NCBI RefSeq assembly: GCF_033958435.1 | Contig: NC_134139.1 | Coordinates: 203,963,501 to 204,027,500, forward strand | Length of the DNA stretch: 64,000 bases | DNA from: Carettochelys insculpta | Taxonomy: Eukaryota; Chordata; Testudines; Carettochelyidae | Direction of reading: 5' to 3' | Shown here: one piece after another, positions 21,209 to 32,931 of the stretch | How the letters are laid out: every line of letters begins with the position of its first letter | How positions within the stretch are numbered: position 1 is the first letter of the stretch | Made by a program: the position numbers and the translations under genes | The notes under the pieces: model-generated | Database searches by the model: none | Seen by the model: only the letters and a program-made list of their open reading frames with translations | Told to the model about the DNA's origin: nothing

Positions 21209-21919
21209 AGCTGTGTCTACACGTGCACGCTACTTCGAAGTAGCGGCACTAACTTCGAAATAGCGCCCGTCACGGCTACATGCGTCGGGCGCTATTTCGA
21301 AGTTAACTTCGACGTTAGGCGGTGAGACGTCGAAGTCGCTAACCTCATGAGGGGATTGGAATAGCGCCCTACTTCGACGTTCAACGTCGAAGTAGGGACC
21401 GTGTAGACGATCCGCGTCCCGCAACGTCGAAATTGCCGGGTCCTCCATGGTGGCCATCAGCTGAGGGGTTGAGAGATGCTCTCTCTCCAGCCCCTGCGGG
21501 GCTCTATGGTCACCGTGGGCAGCAGCCCTTAACCCAGGGCTTCTGGCTGCTGCTGCGGCAGCTGGGGATCCATGCTGCAGGCACAGGGTCTGCAACCAGT
21601 TGTCGGCTCTGTGTATCTTGTGTTGTTTAGTGCAACTGTGTCTGGGAGGGGCCCTTTAAGGGAGCGGCTTGCTGTTGAGTCCGCCCTGTGACCCTGTCTG
21701 CAGCTGTGCCTGGCACCCTTATTTCGATGTGTGCTACTTTGGCATGTAGACGTACCCTCGCAGCGCCTATTTCAATGTGGTGCCGTGCAACGTCGAAGTT
21801 GAACATCGACGTTGCCAGCCCTGGAGGACGTGTAGACGTTATTCATCGAAATAGCCTATTTCGATGTTGCTACATCGAAATAAGCTATTTCGATGTTGGC
21901 TTCACGTGTAGACGTAGCC
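21209..21919 (+). mobile_element. Harbinger-like non-autonomous DNA transposon, copy C
   Basis: A 711-bp element, same family as copies A, B and D. Termini AGCTGTGTCTACACGTGCAC and CACGTGTAGACGTAGCC; duplication TAT at 21206-21208 and 21920-21922. A 121-codon frame at 21595-21230 (minus) matches one in copy B but runs into the terminal repeat, so its coding status is doubtful. Confidence 0.88.
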
Positions 21920-21939
21920 TATATGTTTCAAAGCCTGCA

Positions 21940-22230
21940 TCCTCCACAACTTCAGCTCTCTCCCCTGAGACTCTCCTTAACCTCCTGCCCTGACACCTGC
22001 ACCCCCCCCGCCACAGGAACCACCCCCCCTGAGACTCTCCCCACCCTCCAACCCTGTCTCATGTGCCCCCACAGACTCCACCCCTGCCCTGAGCCCCTCC
22101 TTGCCTTCCAACTCTGACTTCTTCACCCCCCAGTCCTCTCCCCTGAGCCCCCCACACACTCAGCCCCCTGCCTTGACTACTGCTCCCTGCCAAACACACC
22201 TACCAACCCCGTCTGAACCCTTTCTCACCC
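21940..22230. repeat. C/T-rich imperfect tandem repeat
   Basis: Repeating CCCTGAGMCTCTCC / CTCCTGCCCTGA modules of roughly 40-45 bp. No coding evidence despite open frames. Confidence 0.55.
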
Positions 22231-22544
22231 CCAACCACAGTGAGGGAACAAGAGCAAAGTGCACAGCTCATCTGGCCCCTGTACTCTCTAGCCAAAGTGA
22301 GGAATTCAGCAAACTGTGCACTTTCCCCTCGCTCCCTGACAGTGAGGAAGAGGAACAGCAAACAAGGAATCTGGGGCTGGGGAAGCTTTTATCCCCCACC
22401 CACGCACCTGGCAAAACCAAACCTATACGTTGCTTTAAGTGATAAGAGGAAGCTGTATTCCGAATTCGGTGGTCCTAGCTCTTACCATTTATGAGGAGTT
22501 CTTCACCAGACACCCAAACTCTCTGAAATACGTAGTAGATTGAG

Positions 22545-22640
22545 AACAAGAATAAATATCTGTTAGTCTATCAGGTGCCACAGGACTTCTTGTTGTTCTC
22601 GAAGGTACAGATTAACACGGCTACCTCTCTGATACTTGAT
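22545..22640 (+). mobile_element. PLE terminal-repeat fragment
   Basis: ATCTGTTAGTCTATCAGGTG, then CCACAGGACTTCTTGTTGTT and CACGGCTACCTCTCTGATAC, collinear with the PLE terminal repeat at 1090-1180. Confidence 0.75.
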
Positions 22641-23029
22641 AGTAGATTGAGCATTTGATAATGCAAATCACACCACTAGGGGGCACCAAAGTACTTAAAT
22701 TGGAAAGAGCAGATCAAATCCTGAGTCCTAGACAAATCCATTGTTACAATAGCAAAAACTGCATGGTTAAAGAGAAAGGAATAATTGCTGGAGACTTGGT
22801 ATAAAGGGGCAGATGACTGGGAGAGAGGGAGAAGGATGCATGGAAATTAGGACGGAAGAAGAGATAAAAGTCTCATGTATCTCTGAACGCTGTTTGTGGT
22901 CATACACAAGTTTCTTAGGGAACCAACCTAGCACCCAGGGTTTGGAGAAAGTATTTGTTGTTGGGTTGCTTCAAGGATGGCTCCCCAACATGCCACCCTC
23001 TCCATGAGCCCCTTTAAAGAAGACTTTTC
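22641..23029. other. No recognisable feature
   Basis: Unremarkable intergenic sequence. Confidence 0.45.
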
Positions 23030-23190
23030 TGGACAAATACACCACAAAGCCAGTGATATCTTCCTCCTCTGGAGAGACGTCAGCTCCTCTAGATTTACCC
23101 GACAATGTCAACAGCCACCACACATGCATTAAACTGTCTCTGGAACACTCCCACACCCTCATCAACTTCCTAGATACCATTGAGCATGCC
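23030..23190 (+). pseudogene. Possible decayed PLE reverse-transcriptase fragment
   Basis: Across two frames it reads ASDIFLLWRDVSSS and then CIKLSLEHSHTLINFLDTIEH, resembling the DDIF-IW and FLDT motifs of PLE RT at similar spacing. Short and degraded. Confidence 0.4.
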
Positions 23191-23663
23191 TACCTGCCCT
23201 CTGGGGCACCCCACCACCCTGTGCCTCTGGGCCAGAAGCTCTATTCTCCCCCAGCCAAGGCAGAGAACTGGAGTAACATCCCCCTTCGCCCTGCAGAGCA
23301 ACAAAGATGCTGAACCAGCTCAGCTCTGGGAGGGCTCAGCTATAGAGGCTTGCCAGCACTCAAGTGCACAGCCCTCAAAAGAAACCAACTCCCCACTCCC
23401 AATTTTACTCTGTATTAAAATTTTACACAGAGAAAGCTCATGAGGATGTTAGTTCTCTTTAGCAATGAGAGATATGCACAGGTGTTTCTCCCCTTCTACT
23501 GCCCTCTCACCTCCCATAAAAATTATTTACACTGGGTTCGATAATAAACAAAAGCAGTTTTATTAAGTATAAAAATAGGATTTAAATGATTGCAAGTGAA
23601 AACAGACAGATCAAAGAAAGATATTATGCCAAAATAAACAGAACATGCCATTTAAGCCTAGTA
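23191..23663. other. No recognisable feature
   Basis: Intergenic sequence without coding or repeat signal that I can name. Confidence 0.45.
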
Positions 23664-26237
23664 CAGTAAACTCTTTCATATCCAGCAGCCCTAGCACTGG
23701 GAGGTTGTTGAATATTCAAATATTCCGCATAATAGAGAGGTACACCTAGTAATGTATAACACTAAAGAAAAACAAGATTAGATATTAAGAAAACAAAAAT
23801 ACATGCAGAATAATTTATTTACCAACAACAGTAGTATTGTACACTGTGAACTTATACTGCATTTGCTGTATTTATTTGTGTTTACTTTCCCTATATTGTA
23901 CTTATGGAAAGCGTAACTAAAGTTGACTTATGGTTAAAATGCTGGTTATTGTTGAAAAATCCTCATCTGAGGTGATTGGTATGTCCCTGGCCATGGGCTG
24001 CGGTATCTGTGTGGCTTTCCTGCCTCCTTACCAAATAGCCTTAGAAACTAAGCATTTTAAAATAAAAACCTGCTTTACCAGCAGTAATGGCTTTATTCCC
24101 CATCAAACTGCAACAAAATTAAATAAGAATTTAAAAGAATTTACCTTAAAAAGTGTGTTTTAATTTACCATATAATAGTGTGCAATATAGGGTATAGGGC
24201 ATAGCCGTCATAAAAAGTCAGTTATAATTAATATTCATAAACTTCATTAATATTTATAAGCTAGTGTTTGAAATCCTGTATAGTGATAGGTTAGTTTAGG
24301 ATACCTCATACATATGTATTAGAGAGTGTGTCCTGGTTGCTGGGGCAACCGAGGGTGCGGACCTGAGCTGACAGGTGTTCAATCAGGTCCACCCCAGCTC
24401 TATAAATTTAAGAGCGCACCCCGCAGCCAGTCAGTCCGTGGGTGGCAAGGGACCCGAGAAGACCAAAGGATAAGAAGATTTGTGGACTGTGTCAAGAGCT
24501 GGACTTAGCAAAGAGCTGAAATCACCGAAGAGGCAAAAGACCGTGAAGGAGACCTGCGTGTCAATCAACGCACGCTAGCTGACGAGGGCCATCGAAGACC
24601 CGAAGCGGAACCAGCAGGAAGAGCTCCAGTCCGCCAATTTCCAACAAAGGCTCCGGCGGTTTTAATCGGGAGGGTTTGTCTGGCAGGAGTTGACGCCTTA
24701 CGGCGGGGGCCCTGTAAAGACAAACCGCAGCAGCGGTCCTGCCCTTTCTTCCACCGACCATAGCCTGTGGCCGGTGGAGGAAATAAGGCCGTCGCTTGCC
24801 GGAGGGTTTTTTGTCATCCCATGGCGGTTCTTTTTCCCTCCTGTCTTTTCTCTCCTCTCTTTCTATCTGACCTGTCGCAGCTGCCATACAAGCGCGCCAG
24901 TGAGGGTCATAACTTCCTAGCTCAAGTTGAGATCTACAGCCCCAGTGGCTGGATAACAGAGCAGGAAGGAGAGGTACAACAAAGTCGTTAGGTTTAGAAT
25001 TAAGCTAGTTAATTATGTCCACATGGATGTGCATTTTCTATTTTTTCTGTTGTGTCTTCTCTTGTTGCTATCTGTGTTAAAGTGTATTCTAGTTTATTGT
25101 TGGGTTGTAAGTAGGAAAGATATAGAAATAGTAAATGTTTAATTAGTAAACTGGGACTTCCCCAGGTATTATGCTTGGCGCCTTATATTTTGTAACTCTA
25201 ACCTGCTAGATTAAACTGTAAAGCACAGGAGACTAGACTTTATAGCCTAGCCTAAGAATTTTTCATGCAAATAGAAGAATAGTCTAGGAATTCATAGTAT
25301 TGATTATAATTTTATTTTACAGAGCTATTAGCTCCCTCCTTAACAAGGGAGGTAGAGCGGCCAGGGATTACCTTTAAAGGATTTACCCTGGTATAAAATA
25401 ACCCTTTTGGGTAATTTAGGTGCTGCAATAAAGGGCTGCCCGGTAAATAGGGTGGTCGACATAGGCAGTGCCATATATAGAGGGCTCTCCCCTGTAAGGC
25501 CAACAGGGCAACCCAATTAATATTAATATATATAAGACTAGAATAGGTAAACTCTAAAATAAAATAAAGAAAGAAAAATCTGCTCCCCTTTGTAGTTCGG
25601 CTTTGCGTTGAGCGACTGGCAAAACCCCTTGAGGGTAAGACCCAGGAGTGTATATTAAAAATAATATTAGCTCTGTATCTGAATTTTGTTCCCTTTTACA
25701 GCAGTCAAAGAAGAGAGTATAATGTCTGCTCCAGACTAACAGTAAGTAGTTAGTAGGGGTTAGATAGAATTGCTGTTTATTACAGCTCTTACATAGTTCC
25801 AAGGCTGTGTGTTTCATAAATTCCAAATTCCTGTGCTAATCTAGTAGGACAAGGGATTAAGTTAGTTGTAAGTGTTAGGAAAGTTAGGTAAGGTAATACT
25901 GTTATAAGAGAAATCAAATTTTTCCTCAGTAAATCCCCTGTTTGTTTTTAAATTAAAGGACCTTGTCTGTTGTTCTTTCAGGGGAGGTCTCTTGCAGCAC
26001 CACTCACACACCCTGTAAAACCCCATTGGACAGCCTCGTGTACGTTCGGCCAGGGTCACAGGGTAAAACCCTGAGGCACTCATCAGAAGCCTCAGTGCCT
26101 AGCTTGGGTGCCCGTTGACGTGAACTGATTAAACCATTCTCATGCAATTTTAATTTATTCTATCTATGTCACGTCCTCGTTCGTTAGTTATTTGAGATTT
26201 CCGAATGATAGAATGTCGGATATGAAAGCGTTTACTG
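23664..26237. mobile_element. pogo/Tigger-like DNA element of 2.57 kb, TA duplication
   Basis: The left end CAGTAAACTCTTTCATATCC and the inverted right end CAGTAAACGCTTTCATATCC match at 19 of 20 positions, flanked by TA on both sides (23662-23663, 26238-26239). TA duplication and a CAG-starting end are typical of pogo/Tigger. No transposase frame remains; the middle is largely different sequence (next entry). Confidence 0.75.
24310..26130 (+). mobile_element. LTR-like insert inside the Tigger-like element (uncertain)
   Basis: Contains a promoter-like CTCTATAAATTTAAGAGC (about 24398), a GC-rich leader, polyadenylation-like AATAAAGG (25428) and, near the end, a U5-like stretch (AATTAAAGGACCTTGTCTGT) followed by GGGTGCCCGTTGACGTGAAC, possibly a primer-binding-site-like region. 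Boundaries, a target duplication and coding genes were not found. It could be an endogenous retrovirus LTR/leader or unrelated sequence. Confidence 0.3.
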
Positions 26238-26239
26238 TA

Positions 26240-26734
26240 CACTAACTGAGAGTATTACAAATCTATTTTTCACTCCTCTGCCTGTTCCAGATAAATGCCT
26301 TCAAGTCGGAGCTGATCTTTGTGGGGAGGCAGTTTTCAAAAGCCAGCTGAAGATGACAATGTTGATTACACAAAGCTGCAGTTGCTCTGCCCACAGCTTC
26401 AACTGTCAGCTTCATTTCCTGGTGCTGCCTGTAACTCCTTCCCTCCTCTCACTGAGCAATCGGTGCCCTTTTAAAACACTGTCCACCTGGTACATACCTG
26501 ATAGCTGCTAAGGGTCCTCCCTGGCCAAATACTGCTCCTAAATTTGCTCTGGTTCAGAGAGGTCTCTAAACCCTCATAATGTGTCCAATACTGGTGCAAT
26601 TCAGCAATAAATCCACTGATTAATAGACCATAAGGTACTTTTGCTATGTTTGAGTTGAGACTACAATTATAATTGCCTGGGATGCGGCAATATCAAACAG
26701 AACTAGGTACGTCAATACAGGACACAAAACAATA
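26240..26734. other. No recognisable feature
   Basis: Intergenic sequence without recognised content. Confidence 0.45.
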
Positions 26735-26747
26735 ATCCTTCATTTGT

Positions 26748-26845
26748 CAAAACAAAAAGCAGTCAAGTAGCACTGTATAGTAGTGTAGTATAGTAGTGTA
26801 TAGTCTATAGTAGTGTATAGATTAGCACGGCTTCCCTTTGTTCCT
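26748..26845. mobile_element. 98-bp PLE end fragment with perfect 13-bp target duplication
   Basis: The flanks ATCCTTCATTTGT at 26735-26747 and 26846-26858 are identical. The insert has a reverse-oriented PLE block (AAACAAAAAGCAGTCAAGTA), a TATAGTAGTG simple repeat, and a forward block (TTAGCACGGCTTCCCTTTGT). Confidence 0.8.
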
Positions 26846-27381
26846 ATCCTTCATTTGTGTTTGTCATCCGTAGTTCTCCTAATGCTGCACAAAGTTGGGG
26901 ATCCTCTCTGTTTTACAGCAATACAGACAGGTGATTAGACTTGCTCCAGGTCACCCAGCAAGTCAGTGACAAAACCAAGGCATAGAACCTATCTCCTTGT
27001 ATCCTTTCAAGGCCTTCGCAAAGCCATTTAAAGAAACCAACTGGCTAACAATAAACAGTCAGATCATCTGTTTTATTCCCGACATGTAATTGGCAGTAGT
27101 GACATTAAGGCAAAGGTGCAGCTGCACTTTTCTTTCAAAGGGAGGCTACTTTTGAGTTCCAGGCACCTGGAAAATGTTATTCTTTCTCTATAAAGCACTT
27201 TAAAGCCTCAAAAGCCACGAGCACTTTACAAACCTCTGAATCAGACATGTTCCCTTTACTGATCAGAGAGCACACAGGCTACAGGTAGGTCTACAGGAAA
27301 AGCACAGCATTGTTATTATCGTCTGAACATTCAGCTCAGTTTGAGTCTGGTCAGGATCTCAGAAACATCATGTTCATATGA

Positions 27382-27596
27382 GCAGGCTCAGCGGCTTCAG
27401 AGCACCTCAAAGACTAACTAATTTACTTATTAGGCAATGAACTTTCATGGGTAACACCCACTGAAGAAGTGGGTCTGTCCCACAAAAGCTCACCTAATAA
27501 ACTATTTTGCTAGTCTTTAAAGTGCTACTTGACTGCTTTTTGTTTTGATAGTGCATAGACTAGCACGGCTTCCTCTCTGTTACTATTCCACTTCTT
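27382..27596 (+). mobile_element. PLE terminal repeat with damaged hammerhead core
   Basis: Contains CTGAAGA, stem GTGGG/CCCAC, then AAAA instead of GAAA (27461-27487), followed by GCTCACCTAATAAAC, AGTGCTACTTGACTGC and TAGCACGGCTTCCTCTC. Same family as 31366-31500 and 37218-37886. Confidence 0.8.
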
Positions 27597-27709
27597 ACAT
27601 TATCTGAAAACTTCTGTTCAATGTACTGCAGGGTTGAAAGAATCTGACAATATTATGAACCATAAGGCAGAGGATAGAAAATAAAACAAAAATATTGTAA
27701 CACCACTAT

Positions 27710-28345
27710 CTAAGCCCATTGGACACCTGCACCTTGAATACTATGTCCCATTCTGTTTGCTCTACCTCAAAAAATAACTGAAAAGAGAAGGGCAATAAAG
27801 ATAATTAAGTATATAGAATGATTTTCATGTGAGAACACACTGAAGACTAGTGCCATTCAGCATATCAAAGAGGCTATTAAAAGGGAGTATGACAGGAAGT
27901 CTATAAAATGAAAGGTGGAGAGAAAAAGTGGCCGTTACCCTTTCCTGAAAATCAAAACCTAGGCATCACACAACAAAATGAATAGGCAGCAGGTTTAATA
28001 CAAACAGGAAGAAGTACTTTTTCATGCCACACACAAGTAACACGCAGAACTCACTGCCACGGGATACTTCGACGTCCAAAAGTGTAACTGGGTTCAAAAA
28101 AGAATTAGATAAGTTCAGGATGGATAGGGCCATCTGTGGCTATTAGTCAAGAGGTTAGGGATGTAACTGCATGCTCTGGGTCACCCTAAACCTCTTACTG
28201 CCAGAATCTAGGAGAAGACAGGAGGGGATCTCTCCAAAATTGTCCTGTTCTGTATTCTCGAGGCTCTGGCATTGACCATTGTCAGAGGCAGGAGACTGGT
28301 CTAGGTTGACCATTGTTCTGGCACAGCATGGCTGTTCTTATCTTC
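27710..28345 (+). mobile_element. Older CR1-family LINE 3' fragment
   Basis: Broken frames read like a CR1 ORF2 C-terminus (LPRDTSTSKSVTGFKKELDK at about 28055-28115). The following UTR contains GGGTCACCCTAAACCTC and GCACAGCATGGCTGTTCTTA. Diverged from the young CR1 copies. Confidence 0.65.
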
Positions 28346-28844
28346 CTAATAAACATGGGACAACAAATTAGGCCAGAGAAGTGTAGGAACCTCCTAAAGG
28401 CAATTGCTGTAGGAAGACTTCCTGGGGAAAAAAGCTGATAAAGAAGGATCTGAGGAAGTCGTGAGTGGGTCTTTGGTAGAGGAGGACCATTCCAACTATG
28501 GGAAGGAGCCTGAAAGAAGGTACAGAGTCAACCATGGGAAAAGATGAGAAGCTGGGCTGTTATTAACTGATTTGAAATTAGAAATATACATGGCACCCAT
28601 GTTCCCTGTAAGCTGAGCACCTGGATGGCCACCCAGGAGAGATTAACATACCACCAAGTTGATTAGCAGAATGCCTACAGCTACCCACAGTGGGCAGCAT
28701 GCGTTTCTACTGGCAGTGCCCATCTGCACATGCCTTGGTGCATGTAACAATATTTATTCTGCCCATGGATAAAAAAATTAGCAGGAACACAGCATGGCAC
28801 ATTACAAAACACAGCCTGAGCCAAAAGGTCAGATCAAGGGAATT
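28346..28844. other. No recognisable feature
   Basis: Unclassified intergenic sequence. Confidence 0.4.
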
Positions 28845-29290
28845 GCCAAGCTGGACCAGACAAGAGGTCCCTCTGGTCTAGTATCCTGTTGCAGACAGTG
28901 GCCAGTGTCAGATGCTTCATAGGAAGATACAAGAAATCCTGCAGTGAACCATGCTCTCAAAGGAAGCTTATTCTAAACACTCATCAGTTAGTAGTTGGTG
29001 CATGCCCTGGAGCACTAGACTTTACTTTCTATCTGAAGTTACTGTGGATGTTCTCACAAACATGTCTAATTCTACACAATCCTGTTCTGAATCCTATTTA
29101 GCTCCTGTCCTCAGTGATATACTGTGATAGAGCTCCCACAGGTTAATTACACTTTGTGTAAGCGAATTCCCTCCTATCCATCTTAAATTTGCTGCCTTTC
29201 ACTTTTGTGGCCTGCTCTCCTGCTCTTGTATCACGAAAGAGGTGAGCACGGAGTGCTTGATTCACCGTCTCTGCACCAACCAAACGGGTG
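28845..29290 (-). mobile_element. CR1-like LINE fragment, reverse orientation
   Basis: 28850-28960 carries the familiar reversed CR1 UTR text (GACAAGAGGTCCCTCTGGTC, then ACAGTGGCCAGTGTCAGATG). 29110-29230 continues in reverse coding-like sequence ending near CCTGCTCTCCTGCTCTTG. Confidence 0.6.
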
Positions 29291-31289
29291 CCAGTGCCAC
29301 ATGGAAAACCTCATGCAATTTTTAGCCAAGGCTTGGGGTCTGATTGTGTTCTCGTGCTGGTGTAAATCAGGAGTCACACCACTGAATTCATAGTTACGCT
29401 GTTGTCAAACCTTTGACGGGGTTTGTCTTCAGTGTAGGACTTACTTGAGCTCTTACCTTGCTTCTTGCTCTAACCCCTGTCCCTCATGCATATGCAAACC
29501 ATGCTCATGTTCAATTGTGTTTCAATCCAGGCACAGCAGGTACACCTGGGCTTCACATTCAGTCACGCTGTAGCCACTCACTTTACAATAAGGACACATA
29601 CTCCAGTGCTGGTATTCCTGCAGTGCCATCCCACAATTCCCTCCTGCGCCCTGAAGGACAAGTGTTCGGCTCTCCCACAATTCACTGGGAAAGAATCATA
29701 GTGTAGCTCAGCTCACTGCAGTCAAAAGGACACCAACAGCTTACTGAGACACACAGGAAGATTCAGCACCAGTGAGGAGAGGGTAAGACAGGCAGGGCTT
29801 TGCGGTGGCAGCTCGCACTTAGGTTAGCCTACTCCGGTGAGTGCCAAGGGCCCAAGTTAGCTCTGCACTGAAGACATATACCGAGTGAAAGTAGAATGAG
29901 GCATCAGCATCCAAAGCAGCAGAGACAAGGAAACGTACTGAAGAGAGGCAGCACCACAGACACCGATTCAGACTCAGCTCTCGCTTTCGTTTTGCACAAC
30001 GGGTTTGTGTGCCGGTAGCACCTATGGACTTCAACCATAACGAGGGCCCATTCTGCCCTGTGCTGTACGTAGACATGGCAAAAGACAGTTCCTGCCCCCA
30101 AACCCTTCAGTCTAAACTGGCCTAGCCCAGATCTCTACTAGTAAACCTCCCTCGGGGTCTCCATGCCTCTTTCTCTGCATTGTAGAGTGAGCGCAATGAA
30201 AAAGTCTCTTGTTGTGACAAGTGATAGAACAAGACCTGGGGCTGGACCCAGGAGACCTCAAGCATGATTCATAAATGTCAGGAACACTCATTCTGCGTTG
30301 TGACTGTCCTCTTCCAAACGTTGGGCAGGTGAGCTGGCTTTCCTGGGATGAATTGCACTGACCCTTCACTCCCTTACTCCTCATCAGATCCATGGGCCGA
30401 CGGAGGAATTTGCCAGGGCTGAGCTTCGAACAGGGGGATTGCTAGAATGGATACAGAGAAAGTCTTGAGACCAGCAGCTGCTGAGGATTGTTTTAGTCAC
30501 TAAATGTCATTCAATTACACTTTCCATAACCCATCATTTCTTGCGCCAGCCTTATAATATAATGAGGACAATTCACCCCGTATCCTTTAACGATGTTGAT
30601 AGACCCCCCAGCCACGCCTCTTCTGCCCGAGGTCCTGCTCCCACTCACATACATAATGGGGCTGCTGGCCACCAGCCCACAGAGCTCCAGGAGGCCAGCC
30701 CTGGAACTCCAGTGAGCTGACAGGCAGCATGGCTGCCCAGCTCCCAGCCTGCCTCCCACAGCCTCTGCCACCCCCAAAGGCAGGCTGGAGATGGGAGCCT
30801 GGGGACCTCTGGTAGAGCATGGGTGGTGACAGATGAGGCAGTTTGGGAAGGCTTTGCCTTCCCCCACCTACAATACCGGCTGCCCACAGTGTTTGAAGAT
30901 AGCAGCTTCTCCATTCCTGGTCCTTACTCTCTGTTTATTTTCTACCATCTTACATCAACTCTACTCTCACTCCCATTTTCTGTGTCTTTATTTGAACTGC
31001 TCTGCTCAGGACTGTGCTGCCCTTTTGTATCGCCGAACCCCAGGGCAGTTGCCCCCTTAGCCCCCAGACTGTTGCAGGCCTGTTCGCTGGGCAAGTTTCT
31101 GGTGTTCTTGGAAGTGCTTTAACAACACCTCAAAAGAACTTGACTGGAACATGCTGTGTCTACACCAGGAGCTCTGGTGGGATAGTGCTACTAATATGGT
31201 TGTCCCATCAAAGCCTGTGTAGCCCAGACCAACTCTTAGTTACTGTGAGGTTCATGAGCGACAGATACCAGAGGAAACTGCTACACTTC
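29291..31289. other. Intergenic, no recognisable feature
   Basis: Two kilobases without a supported exon or named repeat. 30600-30830 is GC-rich with overlapping open frames but shows no conserved motif. Confidence 0.45.
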
Positions 31290-31930
31290 AATCCTTGTGG
31301 CTGTGTCTCCACTAGCAAGGTCTTTTGGAAAATCTGGCCCTGTTTCAAAAGAACACTTAGTTGGGCTTAGTAACAGAGAGGAAGCCGTGCTAGTCTACAC
31401 ACTATCAAAACAAAAAGCAGTCAAGTAGCACTTTAAAGACTAGCAAAACAGTTTATTAGGTGAGCTTTCGTGGGAAAGACCCACTTCTTCAGACCATAGC
31501 CAGACTAGAACAGAAGCAGGGGATTGGACTAGATGACCTCCTGAGGTCCCTTCCAGACCTATGCTTCTAACATATAACACACATAACATGTGCTCTTTTG
31601 CTCTGACCTCAAAAGAATGTGGCACTTTTTCTGGTGGCCCTCTTCCTCTCCCAGATGAGGGAGAGTGCCTTTTTCTGATTCTTTCAGGAAAAAACAGTGT
31701 AGATGCCCGGGGAGGGGGGTGCTTTTTTCAAAAGAGCAGGCCTCATGATGCCAGATTTTTCCATTCTTTCAAAAGAGCAGGGGCTGTGTGGCCACAATCT
31801 ATGAAAAGAGCAGACTGATTGTTTTCAGCCACTTTTGCGTGCGTGGACACACTCTTTCGAAAGAGATTTTTTTTGGAAGAGATCTTCCGGAAGGACTTCT
31901 TTTGAAAGATTGATGCAGTGCAGAACAAGC
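31290..31930. mobile_element. Patchwork of DNA-transposon pieces, a PLE end and a CR1 tail
   Basis: 31292-31362 is a terminus (GGCTGTGTCTCCACTAGC) of the palindromic DNA-element group. 31366-31500 is a reversed PLE end with a hammerhead core. 31510-31570 is a CR1 tail (GACTAGATGACCTCCTGAGG). 31680-31930 is further DNA-element sequence with CTTTCGAAAGAG-type palindromes. Confidence 0.6.
31466..31492 (-). ncRNA. Hammerhead-ribozyme core in PLE end (intact consensus)
   Basis: The minus strand reads CTGAAGA, stem II GTGGG/CCCAC with a short loop, then GAAA and GCTCACC. CUGANGA and GAAA are both intact (position 7 may be any base). Stem III is weak, so single-copy cleavage is doubtful. Confidence 0.6.
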
Positions 31931-32101
31931 CTTTGTGATGTTCTAGGGGTCGTAACTTACAGCCAGTTTGGTTCAAGCCGTCTGAAATGGGCTGCTTGCT
32001 TGCTGGGTGTGAGGAACCATAATGACTGTGGCCCCCAAAACACAAAACTCAGACAGCTGTAGTCTCTGTGGCTTAAGAAGAAGGTAAAACAGCTTACTCA
32101 C

Positions 32102-32327
32102 ATGGACTGCTTCTGCTCATCCTTGCAAAGGCCTTCTTCCCTCTCTCACTCAGCTTTGGTACCGGAGCTCGAACAGGGGCTGGTCGTATGCCAGCGTTCC
32201 ATTGGGCACTTTGAGCTAGGATCTTAGCTGTTGCTTTGGTAACGGGGTACCCTGCCGACTGGTGAGTAGCCCAGCTTGGGCGAACTGCTCCTTTTGGGCT
32301 AGAGCCAGGGCCTGCAGATAGGGACAG
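32102..32327 (-). CDS. Candidate coding exon, possibly a 3' exon of FBXO16
   Basis: A 226-nt exon-like block on the minus strand has acceptor TTTCTCTCTCAG and donor GTGAGTAAG. It is open throughout in one frame (75 codons plus one base): begins LSLSAGPGSSPKGAVRPSW and includes QSAQWNAGIRPAPVRAP and VPKLSERGKKAF. It matches no transposon in the window. It lies on the FBXO16 strand, downstream of the FBXO16 exons, and the basic, Ser/Pro-rich composition would fit the longer C-terminus that some FBXO16 orthologues have. I cannot verify that by alignment, so the gene assignment is inference; it could instead belong to another minus-strand gene. The flank at 32060-32100 and beyond shows no further exon. 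Confidence 0.5.
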
Positions 32328-32561
32328 CTGAGAGAGAAAAAAAAGAAAGATCATGTTCTCCTAACAGCCCAAAAGGAATACAAATGTCCGAGCTCTGAGA
32401 AAACTCTATAGTATCCTTGGTTTTTAAATGACTTACCATTAGAATTTTGCTCTGCAGCAGTCACCTGCTCTGTTATCATAATTCTATAGCTCTGTGCAGT
32501 AAACTACATAAATAAGACCATTTCTGTCATAAAGAAATGCCTGTAGAGGGTTAAACCCAAA

Positions 32562-32931
32562 GGCTGTGGCCACACTAGCCCCTCCTTTTGGAGGGGCTAT
32601 GGTAATGTGGCACTTCAGAATATGCTAATGCAACAGTCATGAATATGCAGCACCTCATTAGCATAACGGCAGACATGCGTGCTTCAATACTGCTGGTTTC
32701 AAAACATACACCACCTGTGAAGCTGGGGGGCTTTCGAAATCAGGGGGGTCGTTTCAAAAGGCCCCCAGCTACACAGGCAGCGTGTGTTTCAAAAGCGGCA
32801 GTTTCGAAGCGTGCATGGCCACCATTATGCTAATGACGTGCTGCATATTCATGGCAGCATCTCATTAGCATATTCTGAAGTGCCACATTACCATAGCCCC
32901 TTCAAAGGGAGGGGCTAGTGTGGCCACATCC
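32562..32931. mobile_element. Palindromic non-autonomous DNA transposon
   Basis: Ends GGCTGTGGCCACACTAGCCC and GGGCTAGTGTGGCCACATCC are inverted copies. The arms continue with matched TATGGTAATGTGGCACTTCA / TGAAGTGCCACATTACCATA, so nearly the whole element folds back on itself. Confidence 0.8.

Noticed and set aside
30511..30914. Overlapping frames of 77-118 codons on the minus strand
   Set aside because: GC-rich non-conserved sequence without splice-site support or recognisable protein similarity.
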